Origin: Lachancea mirantina | Taxonomy: Eukaryota; Ascomycota; Saccharomycetes; Saccharomycetales; Saccharomycetaceae | Direction of reading: 5' to 3' | DNA length: 64,000 bases | NCBI GenBank assembly: GCA_900074745.1 | Contig: LT598467.1 | Coordinates: 1,302,001 to 1,366,000 of the forward strand | Shown: positions 1 through 9,891 of the stretch, piece after piece | Position numbering within the stretch: the first letter of the stretch is position 1 | Layout: each line of letters starts with the position of its first letter | Made by a program: the position numbers and the translations under genes | The notes under the pieces: generated by a model | What the model was told of the DNA's origin: nothing | The model's database searches: none | What the model saw: only the letters and a program-made list of their open reading frames with translations

Positions 1-1517
<1,517 letters not shown>

Positions 1518-4046
1518 ATGTCAGGGAAGAAATTGCGCAGCAAAAACCAGATCTTCCGGCGTCAAAAAGTCCACGATGCACGGTCTATCCGTGCCGAGGC
1601 CATCGAAGCAGCAGATCAGGCCTCTGGCGAGCTGTCTGAGACCGGTGGCGTTCTTAAAGTCAACGAATTCTTGGCGTCTCGCGAATTTGAGGTCCGGCAG
1701 TTGCAATCAGCGATGCACAAGTCTAAGAACGCGGCTTCAACCAGAGTTTTCCAGCGATTGCCTCGCAAGCTTCGTCGTCGTACTGCTTCCCACAATGTAC
1801 GTCGGATCCCCAAAAGAATGCGGAATCGAGCTTTACGTGAAATGAAGAAATCAGATCAGTCATTGGTGCTAGGTAAACTTACGAAAACCAGCGGCAAAAC
1901 GAAACATGCGTTGTCGGCCAAGCAACTTTACAAAGCGCGCATGGCGGTGAAGCTTCTGCGATTGGCTGCCAAATCCAAATCCATGAAATTGGCTCTTCCT
2001 TCAGAAGCCACCGCTTCTCATTATAAGCTCAGATCGCGCATAAGAGCGCTCCAGAAATTAGTCAAAGCTCACACAAACAAGCAATCTCTTCCACAACGCA
2101 ACAATGCGATGGGAAGCTACGATAGCACTGCGGTAAATGCCTTGGCCACAGCGCCAGTTTCGCGTATAAAATATGCCAAAAGGCAACGTCAATTCGTCTG
2201 GCTTCCAACACATGTTTGGAGCGCCAAAAGGTGCCACATGTATAAGCGATGGGGCTATCACATGCCCTGGTCTCCGACCCAGAAATGTTTCCGTCTGACA
2301 CACAAGCTCGGAAATAATGTTGCTGCGTCTGACGGTGCTATGTGCTGCGATACCAGTTTCGTAGGAACTATGGTGATTTCGTCTGAAGATGCTGCTCAGT
2401 TAAAGGAACTCATGTCGAAACTTACAAAGGGACGTGCTTGTTTAAAAAAATATTACAGGAGTCAGTATTGGTTCGAGGGTCTGTGTCTTGATGACGCTAA
2501 CTCATATCTGGGCCCCGTGTCTATCTTATGGATAACTACCGGAAAAGTACTTTTGAGAGCTCATCCTGCCATTTATGAATCAGTGTTCACCACAGCGCTA
2601 CGTCTTAAGTCGGAAAACGTAATGGTAGAGGATTGTCGGTTTTCTATAGGAAGCATAACGTTGACCGGGAGTAAAAGCTTAAATGCGCTCTCACAGATCA
2701 TTCGAGCTAGCAAGGACTCTGCTTCATTTAAGCAATTCAAACAGGTTTCTTCGCTAACAGACATAACTGCACTACCACAAAGAACTTCTTTTGCATTCCA
2801 AGCAATTGACCCAAGACACTTGTCACGCCCCAAAAAGTTGGGAACAACACAGAAACTTGACGAAAACTTTTTGTTTGCAATGCAGGCGTCCTATCCTGAA
2901 GAAGAAGTTGCGAATGTCATGTCGGCTTTATGCAGTTCAACCCGTCGAGAAGCTTCTTATAAAAACCAACAAACACTTAAGCAGCTTTCATCAAGAAGAA
3001 GAAAGCTTCTGGCCTCCTCTAATTCAAATCTAATCCCTTTTGATGCAGCAACCGATCCCCAAATACCTATTGCAATCTTCAAACAACGTTTTTCTGAAAA
3101 TTGGGTTCTGCTTTTGCCTTGGTTTTGGCTATTGCCGTTTTGGTATCAGCTTAACAGAGTTTCCCGCGTACACCCGATGGGATCTCGACAACTACAACAG
3201 CTTTCGTTTGAGCAAGGCACTTTGCACTTTCCTGATGACTATATTTTTACAAGGGCGGGTTTCGACGAGAACATGCTTTACAAGCGTCTTTCCCAGAAAG
3301 CGCTTTGGGACAGAAAACCACCGAGTAAAAGGATCAATTATTTCAGCATTCCAAATCTTCATAAATCTCAGCCTGTTTCAATGTTAGGTGAGATCGGCGA
3401 TCCGTTTTGCTCGGACTGGAGGTTCTTACAAATTTTGCGCAATGGAGTACGATATCTACGCAAGGAAAAGCGGTCTGAATTTACGATGTTGGACCCCGAG
3501 CGGACAACGCAGTTTGACGATCTAAACATACGAAAGCTCGAGTATGTTAATGACGTCGTTGAATTGTATTTTGATGTCAAGGATAAATCCCCACAAGCGT
3601 TGCCATTGAATGTTATAGACTGTGTTGTGACACGCTACGAGCCCAAGGAGATGATTCTTGATTCATCTCCGCAGTATAAAGTTGTCACTCAACCGGTTTC
3701 GGTGGTGTGTTGCCGGTTAGAGCTCCTTGAAAGAGGACATCCGAAGGACAACGCAAGAATATACTCTATACCCGAAGAGGACTTAGCCTTTTGGCACGAT
3801 ATCGGCACGGGAACTTTCCGATCAAATGGGAAAAGAGATCATAACGCCCCTCGACCACTTCCTCATGTCTCGAATCTCATTGGTTTTGTCACCAGCGGTA
3901 CATATCACCTAGGAAAAGGGAAGGGAGTTTGCACTGGATTTATCGATGCTGACGAAGCCGTCGCCAATGTACAATCGCTAGTTCTAGTTCGTAATGTGGG
4001 AACAGACGTGTACCGCTTGGCTCGCTGGAACCAGATCTTGGTATGA
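1518..4046 (+). CDS. POP1: RNase P / RNase MRP protein subunit Pop1
   Basis: Largest protein of nuclear RNase P (tRNA 5' maturation) and RNase MRP (rRNA processing); in yeast it is also found in telomerase RNP. The start at 1518 gives 842 residues, close to the 875 of S. cerevisiae, and begins MSGKKLRSK; the frame is open further upstream but has no earlier ATG. Residues about 76-110 carry the very basic RNA-binding motif with RVFQRLPRKLRRR and RIPKRMRNRALREM that defines the family. A Trp-rich stretch with LLLPWFWLLPFWYQLNR at about 525-545 belongs to the POPLD region, and the C-terminus contains GFVTSGTYHLGKGKG. Convergent with AIM6. Confidence 0.96.
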   Translation: MSGKKLRSKNQIFRRQKVHDARSIRAEAIEAADQASGELSETGGVLKVNEFLASREFEVRQLQSAMHKSKNAASTRVFQRLPRKLRRRTASHNVRRIPKRMRNRALREMKKSDQSLVLGKLTKTSGKTKHALSAKQLYKARMAVKLLRLAAKSKSMKLALPSEATASHYKLRSRIRALQKLVKAHTNKQSLPQRNNAMGSYDSTAVNALATAPVSRIKYAKRQRQFVWLPTHVWSAKRCHMYKRWGYHMPWSPTQKCFRLTHKLGNNVAASDGAMCCDTSFVGTMVISSEDAAQLKELMSKLTKGRACLKKYYRSQYWFEGLCLDDANSYLGPVSILWITTGKVLLRAHPAIYESVFTTALRLKSENVMVEDCRFSIGSITLTGSKSLNALSQIIRASKDSASFKQFKQVSSLTDITALPQRTSFAFQAIDPRHLSRPKKLGTTQKLDENFLFAMQASYPEEEVANVMSALCSSTRREASYKNQQTLKQLSSRRRKLLASSNSNLIPFDAATDPQIPIAIFKQRFSENWVLLLPWFWLLPFWYQLNRVSRVHPMGSRQLQQLSFEQGTLHFPDDYIFTRAGFDENMLYKRLSQKALWDRKPPSKRINYFSIPNLHKSQPVSMLGEIGDPFCSDWRFLQILRNGVRYLRKEKRSEFTMLDPERTTQFDDLNIRKLEYVNDVVELYFDVKDKSPQALPLNVIDCVVTRYEPKEMILDSSPQYKVVTQPVSVVCCRLELLERGHPKDNARIYSIPEEDLAFWHDIGTGTFRSNGKRDHNAPRPLPHVSNLIGFVTSGTYHLGKGKGVCTGFIDADEAVANVQSLVLVRNVGTDVYRLARWNQILV

Positions 4047-5141
4047 GCATGGTAAAGGGAAGCTCATCAGACCAAATCAGGGGGGTTTTTAATGGATACC
4101 GGCCTTGATGGAAGAAAGCGACGCAAAGCTGAAAGGGTTACTGGGCAATTGACGATTGTAAGAATATGCTCATTTTCGAATTGTTTCCTCAGCCAAAATC
4201 GCATGAATTTCGGCCCAGAATGCATCGAGTAGAAAATACTCCGAATCAACAAATACTACCATGATAGCCTCGAATAAACCGTGGCTCAATAATGGCTTCG
4301 ATGGATTATCGTGCCAGGCAAATGTCACCTGAATCTCTCGTTGACCAATAACGTTACAGTATCGGTTACCCGGATTGCACGCAGATTTCTCGTCAGGGCT
4401 TTCAGTCGGGAAAAAAAATTAGTATATAAGAACAACCAGCTTTTTAAGTTTCTAATGAACCTGTTTTAACCCCTCATACTTACCTTAAGACGTCAGGGGA
4501 GATCATGAAGTCCTACTGACCGGATATGCCTTTCATGAGGGATACTTGTTTTATTAAGGAAACAAGTTCCCTTGCACAGTTTTCTTTTGGAAAATTGCAC
4601 ACATTTGCGAAAGGTGTGTTTGCTGACGTCCTCGTTCCCTCGTCTTGTCGGTTCTATGGCGCTCGCGCTATGTGCTGATCGAGGCCCTTTTTTTTTCCTG
4701 CCTGGAGGAGTATGGTGCTGATTACAAGTCAGCGCTGGGGGAGCTGGATCGAGAATTCTTGTTTGAGTATCAACCACGCTTTCAAAGAAAACCAATTCCT
4801 TAAGCTTTGGATATTGAATCTCTTCGAGGAGCCCTTTGGGGTTCTTTTGAAGGGCTGAGATCTCCTTCTAAGCTTTTGAGAAGGTTTGTTTTCTGTGGTT
4901 TGGCATGAGAGAAGTCTTGATTTGGTAGAGGCGGGTGGGTCTTATAATTTTTGATGTCTACCCTTTTTCCCTCTGTCATAACCTTAAGGGAAAAGTTTGA
5001 GGAGGAAACGAATTTTGGTTTGTCAAGAACCTTTCCACTTTTCTCTTCATCGATTGAGTTTCCATATCAGCGGATATGGTTCAATGGACGATGATGAAAG
5101 TAAATCCTGTCTAGCTGAAAAAAAAAAAAGCCACGCGCCTC
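4047..5141. other. Long convergent intergenic region POP1-AIM6, no protein gene seen
   Basis: POP1 and AIM6 end towards each other yet are separated by about 1.1 kb, long for a 3'-3' gap in such a compact genome. The only open frames (about 100-115 codons) have arbitrary composition and no recognisable similarity, so they are not called. It holds a TATATAAG at about 4424-4431, a T9 run near 4688-4696, an A12 run near 5119-5130 (T-run on the minus strand) and several hairpins, listed separately. Confidence 0.5.
4544..4886. other. Hairpin-rich segment, candidate structured RNA of unknown class
   Basis: Local inverted repeats read directly: ACTTGTTT/AAACAAGT (4544-4551 with 4560-4567, 8-nt loop); a bulged stem from 4573 to 4599 with TTTTC/GAAAA at its tip; CACAC/GTGTG with an inner TTT/AAA (4598-4618); AGCCCTT/AAGGGCT near 4830-4856; CCTTCT/AGAAGG near 4863-4885. 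A T9 run lies at about 4688-4696. I could not fit it to any known RNA family (no clear C/D boxes, no firm H/ACA pattern). Stems of this size can arise by chance, so confidence is low. Confidence 0.2.
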
Positions 5142-6494
5142 TCATAGAATCGAAGCCGCCGCCAGGTCGTCGACATTTAGAAAATCTACATGCAGATCTT
5201 CCAGTTGTTGTTTCCACAGTGCGTTTCTGGAGTAAACCGGCCAATTTGGTATCCCCCATATACGCGTTTTTAACTGCATTTTGGCAGCTCTATCAACCTT
5301 CCTCTTCACACAGTCAATTTCTTTATCGCTTAGGCCACTTTTAAATCGATTAACAGAGCTTGGAGGTGAACATGTCCTGAGTAACTGTCCCAATGAACTT
5401 GACGCTACAACAGAAGCGTTATGGACGTCGTCGGGGAGGTCGTGAAGCAGTGCGTCTTGGAAAGCAAATCTTTTATTATTATGGAAATAGCCATCATCGT
5501 TATTACCATCGAGATCACTGGTGTTGGTTGGGTAGTCTCCGGTAAGCGTTACGGTAAGTGGCCGAGTAACAATTTCCTTGGTTTCCAAATCTAGGTAGCT
5601 GACGTATCCGCCGTCGATCAAAGGTTTCAAATATTTGTTCATTAGCAAATTGTAAGTCATAACCGCGTCCGGAGACTTGAAATCCACGTACAAATACAGC
5701 GTTGTTTCTGGAGAATTATAAAAAACGCCATATTTGTCGTCTGCGTCAGTGTTGCCACAGTTAACCTCTTCCAACATAGACATTAGGGGGCCAGTATACA
5801 GAGATTCCAGGTTTCTCGTTGAAGGATCAAGGTACGCCTTGTTATGGCCTACTGCGAGGTCGGAGTTATTTTTAGTCAACCAGACGTCGGCTTCGACACT
5901 GGCGACACCATAACATAGGGCTTCGAATAGGGGCATCCGGCGCCAGTAATCGTTGTGGGAGTGGATATGTTCCAAAACGTTGACATCTTTGGTCAATTTG
6001 CTCACGACCGAAGTTTCTGGGTGACATGAATCTGGGTCATTTCCCGCATACGGTTCGAGACCCAAATAATCCACAAAAGCATCGTAAATCTGAGAGATTC
6101 TGGGAGCTTTGGCAGGCGGGGTTCTCAGGAAATGTATCAAATTTGACTCGTAGAATGACATGAGACTGGAACCTGTGAGACCGACATTTCCATTTGGTCG
6201 ATCCGAGGTGTCAGCATCTCTGAAGTAGTAGTCCGATTGGTTTGCTTCGACGTGTAATTGCCACAGCGCAATGAACGGAACAAGTAATACCGTCGAAACA
6301 GCCATCAATGCAATCAACATGGCTAAAAACGCGTTAAACGGAAAATTTGGGTCTTCCTTAATTTGCTTATCTTTGTCTTCTCTAGGTTCCCACGTTTTAT
6401 AGAGTTGTTGGAGACATTCGTTGAGAGCGATATCAAGGATAACCAGCCCATAATCTAATGGGAATCGGAAGCAAAGACGAGTTATACGACGCAT
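5142..6494 (-). CDS. AIM6: Aim6-like membrane-anchored PLC-type phosphodiesterase-fold protein
   Basis: Orthologue of S. cerevisiae YDL237W, a poorly understood protein of the PLC-like phosphodiesterase superfamily linked by mutant screens to mitochondrial inheritance. The 450 residues exceed the 390 of S. cerevisiae because of a longer N-terminus: a cytosol-like head followed by one membrane segment at about 54-78 (AFLAMLIALMAVSTVLLVPFIA). The catalytic-type region follows with HSHNDYWRRMPLFEALCYG, SVEADVW and AVGHN, resembling the His/Glu/Asp motif of glycerophosphodiesterases. It is divergent from GUD1, as YDL237W/YDL238C are in S. cerevisiae. The real reaction is unknown; orthology is firm from sequence plus neighbour. 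Confidence 0.9.
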   Translation of the reverse strand: MRRITRLCFRFPLDYGLVILDIALNECLQQLYKTWEPREDKDKQIKEDPNFPFNAFLAMLIALMAVSTVLLVPFIALWQLHVEANQSDYYFRDADTSDRPNGNVGLTGSSLMSFYESNLIHFLRTPPAKAPRISQIYDAFVDYLGLEPYAGNDPDSCHPETSVVSKLTKDVNVLEHIHSHNDYWRRMPLFEALCYGVASVEADVWLTKNNSDLAVGHNKAYLDPSTRNLESLYTGPLMSMLEEVNCGNTDADDKYGVFYNSPETTLYLYVDFKSPDAVMTYNLLMNKYLKPLIDGGYVSYLDLETKEIVTRPLTVTLTGDYPTNTSDLDGNNDDGYFHNNKRFAFQDALLHDLPDDVHNASVVASSSLGQLLRTCSPPSSVNRFKSGLSDKEIDCVKRKVDRAAKMQLKTRIWGIPNWPVYSRNALWKQQLEDLHVDFLNVDDLAAASIL

Positions 6495-6796
6495 ATTATT
6501 TAACTTTCATAAGGCGACTTAAAGCGGTCCTTTTTTGGTAATTGCTCGGTCTTGGGTTTAACGGTGGACATGTAGCTACCTAAATTTAGGAACCCACGAA
6601 ACTAATACTGGAATATTATGAAGAGTGTCAATAAAACGTGGATAAAGCAAAAAGGCGCAATCGTATGTTATAGATTGCCTGAGGACACGCTTCTTTCACT
6701 TTGAACCGGCACCTCGATTGATGTTCAGTTTTGTTATGTACCGCGTTCTTTCAGTAATTACCTCAGAGTGATGATCATCTTGTAGAAAAGTGTCGT

Positions 6797-6814
6797 CAGA
6801 GTCACGTGACTCTG
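6797..6814. promoter_or_regulatory. 18-bp perfect palindrome with CACGTG core flanked by TGACTC
   Basis: CAGAGTCACGTGACTCTG equals its own reverse complement. The centre is a Cbf1-type E-box (6803-6808) and each arm overlaps a TGACTC half-site for Gcn4/Bas1-type bZIP or Myb factors. Function is inferred from consensus only. Confidence 0.45.
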
Positions 6815-7296
6815 TTCTCACATTGACATTTCCTGGAAAGGGAAGATAAGTCCGTAGACTGCACACTTGTCTGAAATGGGCCCGTCTGCTCATAGAAACT
6901 GCTAGAATCCAAATTGTACTTGTATTTGAACTTAGGAACTTCGAGGCATCACATTCACCGCCGCATGAACGTCACTCTCGGATTTCACCGAAACGCGGAC
7001 TGATTCACAGTCACACTATACGAAGACGGTTCCTCCAGGGTTTTAACTTTTCCCCATACTATGAAAAAAGTCCTGGATTCGAATCAAAGAGACTTTATGT
7101 AGAGAGTGAAAGGCCGAAAGCTACGTCGCAGTGGAGAACGGTACTCTAAATTTAACGAATTTTAGAGTCGCCGATGAAAATGATAGCAAATGACGTTGTT
7201 CAGGTAATTTTCTCCGCAAAAATATAAAATATAGATATACCTGCATAGGATGATCATTCATGTATAGAATTTGAAGAAATTAGTAGTGCTCGTCCC

Positions 7297-7461
7297 TTCG
7301 GTGAGATCCGGTTATCACCGCTTGCTAGCTGTTTACCTTTCATGATCTCTTTAACGTTCCCCAGTTCGTCTGGAAAGACCGGACGGCTTATCCGGTGAAG
7401 AAAAGGTAAATTAATCACCGGCAACCATCGATTAATGAGAACTCAAGGTATAAAAGATAAG
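7297..7461 (+). promoter_or_regulatory. GUD1 promoter: CGG-N6-CCG palindrome, inverted CGGTGA repeats, GATA sites, TATA
   Basis: TTCGG-N6-CCGG lies at 7297-7311, matching the Ppr1/UaY-type zinc-cluster site (TCGG-N6-CCGA). Two larger inverted repeats overlap or follow: CGGTGA/TCACCG (7299-7304 with 7315-7320) and CCGGTGA/TCACCGG (7392-7398 with 7415-7421). GATAA-type sites occur at 7312-7316 and 7387-7392 (reverse) and GATAAG at 7456-7461, directly after TATAAAA at 7449-7455, about 120 bp before the start codon. Together this suggests nitrogen- and purine-responsive control of guanine deaminase, by analogy with known GATA factors and Ppr1/UaY. Confidence 0.45.
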
Positions 7462-7571
7462 AGTAGGGGAAGCCGAACAACGTTGGGGAAGACGTGAGGA
7501 TTTGACTGAATTGTTGAACCGTGACGCTTTATTCATATACTGGTGGCCAAAAATTGAATTTCCCCTCAATC

Positions 7572-9002
7572 ATGGCTGGTGGTAACAAGGAACAAACCAA
7601 ATTTCAAGTGTTTTATGGAACTTTTGTAGATACACCCAAGCTTGACGAACTGCGTGTAAGGCCCAGAACCAGTGTTGGAGTTTCCAAAAATGGTACTATC
7701 GCATTCATCAAGGCAGACAGTGAAAATCCGCTTCAAGAAGCGCTTGAATTTGACAAAACGTTGCAGCCCTGGGAAATTGAAGTATTCGACACTTTCCAAG
7801 AACAAGGCTCGTCTTTTTTTTTCCCGGGTTTTATAGACACACATGTCCATGCGTCCCAGTATCCAAATGCAGGCATTTTCGGTACTTCGACGTTGCTCGA
7901 CTGGCTAGAGAAGTACACTTTCCCGCTTGAATCGTCGCTCGCGGATTTACAAATCGCCCGCAGAGTCTATACGCGAGTCCTGGACAAAAGTCTGAGCAAC
8001 GGTACGACAACGGCGGCATACTACACTACGACAAGCTCCGTTTCATCCAATTTGATGGCCGATATGTGCGCAAAACGGGGCCAAAGAGCGTTTATTGGTA
8101 AAGTGTGTATGGATCGGCATGCACCGGATTACTACGTCGAAACAACGCAAGAGAGTCAAGAATCCCTTCTTTCCGTGATAGATCATATCCGCAACAAACT
8201 CCGCGACGACAAAATCCAACCTATCGTCACACCACGGTTTGCGCCCTGTTGCTCGCGCGAGCTCATGTCTTGGTTGGGCAAATTGGCATCCGAACAAGAC
8301 CTTCACATTCAAACGCATTTAGATGAAAATCAAAGCGAAATTGCTTGGGTAAAGGAACTGTTTCCCGAGTCAGAATCCTATTCCCACGTTTACGATGACC
8401 ACGATTTGTTGACGGAGAAGACTGTGCTGGCACACTGCGTACATCTGAAAGAAGAAGAGGCTGCGTTACTGAAAAGACGTAAATGTGGCATTTCGCATTG
8501 TCCTATATCGAACTCCTCTATTACGTCTGGTGAATGCAGAGTCCGCTGGCTTTTGGATCAAGGCATTAAAGTAGGCTTAGGAACGGATTTGTCAGGTGGA
8601 TTTAGCGCCAGTATCCTGGCAACGGCTAGACAATCTCTTCTGGTCTCACGCCACGTCGCGATGAAAGAAACTGATCCTAAGTATTCAGAGCGCGCCAAGC
8701 TTTCTGTTGCAGAAGTGTTGTTTCTTGCGTCGTATGGAGGTGCAGCCGTGCTTAACCTTGAAGACCAAGTTGGATCCTTTGAAATTGGAAAGCAATTTGA
8801 TGCCCAATTAATCGACCTCGAGAGCCCGACTTCCAACGTAGACGTATTTGATTGGCAGCATTTGACTTGGAACGACAAACAGCAAGACAAATGCAACTTT
8901 GACAAGTTTCAAGATTTGATCGCCAAATGGCTGTTTAATGGAGATGATCGTAATACTGCGCGCGTGTGGGTCGCAAGTAACATAGTTTACTCATCCGCTT
9001 GA
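7572..9002 (+). CDS. GUD1: Guanine deaminase
   Basis: Hydrolyses guanine to xanthine and ammonia in purine salvage/catabolism. It belongs to the amidohydrolase superfamily with a TIM-barrel and one catalytic Zn. The first ATG in frame is at 7572 (MAGGNKEQTKF), giving 476 residues against 489 in S. cerevisiae; the open frame continues 17 codons upstream without an ATG. Metal ligands are visible as FIDTHVH (His91, His93), QTHLDEN (about 252-258), LAHCVHL (about 288-294) and the Asp of GLGTDLSGG. The C-terminal WLFNGDDRNTARVWVA is typical of the fungal family. Divergent partner AIM6 is conserved. Its promoter carries GATA sites consistent with nitrogen regulation. Confidence 0.96.
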   Translation: MAGGNKEQTKFQVFYGTFVDTPKLDELRVRPRTSVGVSKNGTIAFIKADSENPLQEALEFDKTLQPWEIEVFDTFQEQGSSFFFPGFIDTHVHASQYPNAGIFGTSTLLDWLEKYTFPLESSLADLQIARRVYTRVLDKSLSNGTTTAAYYTTTSSVSSNLMADMCAKRGQRAFIGKVCMDRHAPDYYVETTQESQESLLSVIDHIRNKLRDDKIQPIVTPRFAPCCSRELMSWLGKLASEQDLHIQTHLDENQSEIAWVKELFPESESYSHVYDDHDLLTEKTVLAHCVHLKEEEAALLKRRKCGISHCPISNSSITSGECRVRWLLDQGIKVGLGTDLSGGFSASILATARQSLLVSRHVAMKETDPKYSERAKLSVAEVLFLASYGGAAVLNLEDQVGSFEIGKQFDAQLIDLESPTSNVDVFDWQHLTWNDKQQDKCNFDKFQDLIAKWLFNGDDRNTARVWVASNIVYSSA

Positions 9003-9071
9003 GGAGAGATAACTATCTAGTTTTGTTTTTGTTTTTTTAACTTCGTCTGGTAGTTAGTTACAGCTATGCGT

Positions 9072-9686
9072 CTAGTAATATGCTGGAGAATACAGTAGTG
9101 GCAATTGAGGATGTTGTTCTTGCCATTGAGTTAAAAGCTGCATTATACAGTCTTCAAAGGGTTCTCCCGTTTTTGCACATTCAGAAACTTTGGCAGATAG
9201 CATATCGGCCAATCTCAAAATCCCTTTCCCACCAATCTTCGCGTTTTCGTTGTCGTCCTTGATATTGACATTGATGATGTGAACGATCTTATTGAGATCG
9301 CCGCCACGACTTATGAGATCTTCGCAAACCGAGTCGAAACATCGCTCCTCGCAAGTAAACACGAAATCAAACACTTTCGAACCCTCATGCCATTTTTCGG
9401 GAGCCTTTTTGATTTTTCGGTTACGATCAAGCATGTCTAGTAGCCCGTTAGACTTATACCGGTCTACCGATTGCGAGCGCAAGTCATTATATATATCATT
9501 ATAAGGAGTTCCAAACGGATACACATTTGGTTTGTCCTCAGAAAGTCCCGGTAATCTCACTGCAGACCCGGTACCATACGACCAAACATCGTACCCTGCA
9601 TCTCTCAGAACCTTGTGAGATTCCATCGATCTATTGTTGTTTGCAGCACACACAGTACAAAACTTTAACGGCATAACATCCGACAT
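9072..9686 (-). CDS. SSU72: RNA polymerase II CTD Ser5-phosphatase Ssu72
   Basis: Subunit of the cleavage/polyadenylation factor that removes Ser5 phosphate from the Pol II C-terminal domain at termination and gene looping. At 204 residues it matches the yeast family length (206). The cysteine-phosphatase loop is CAANNNR at 13-19 (nucleophile Cys13, Arg19), near the N-terminus as in low-molecular-weight tyrosine phosphatases; DFVFTCEERCFD in the middle and the ending LPLLYSPAYY are family hallmarks. It lies tail-to-tail with GUD1 with only 69 bp between stop codons, and next to ATG4, matching YNL222W-YNL223W. Confidence 0.98.
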   Translation of the reverse strand: MSDVMPLKFCTVCAANNNRSMESHKVLRDAGYDVWSYGTGSAVRLPGLSEDKPNVYPFGTPYNDIYNDLRSQSVDRYKSNGLLDMLDRNRKIKKAPEKWHEGSKVFDFVFTCEERCFDSVCEDLISRGGDLNKIVHIINVNIKDDNENAKIGGKGILRLADMLSAKVSECAKTGEPFEDCIMQLLTQWQEQHPQLPLLYSPAYY

Positions 9687-9891
9687 AGCTGATGCTGTTT
9701 CTGAAAAACAGTATGACCTTTAAGACCCAGATTTTCTTACCTTTGATCGCCAGTTTAACTACAATTCTGTTTAGCTCTTGCTATATAAATCTTCCCTGAG
9801 TTTCTTGATTTTCGATTTTACCAGGGTTACCCGCGCTTGAGCTTCCAATAGCCCATTTCACTATCAGAAATAACTATTACCAGAACCATTA

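Larger units (their letters stand above)
6495..7571. promoter_or_regulatory. Divergent AIM6-GUD1 intergenic region
   Basis: About 1.08 kb with no supported gene. An 18-bp perfect palindrome centred on CACGTG lies at 6797-6814, and the GUD1-proximal 280 bp carry Zn-cluster and GATA-type sites plus a TATA element, listed separately. Confidence 0.5.

Noticed and set aside
4493-4795. 100-codon minus-strand open frame in the POP1-AIM6 gap
   Set aside because: No recognisable domain or synteny counterpart; length expected by chance.
7521-7571. Upstream extension of GUD1 and similar extensions of POP1, URE2, CSL4, ENO, STB5, SSP1 and the globin gene
   Set aside because: The extended frames begin at GTG or TTG; no in-frame ATG exists there, and family length fits the internal ATG.
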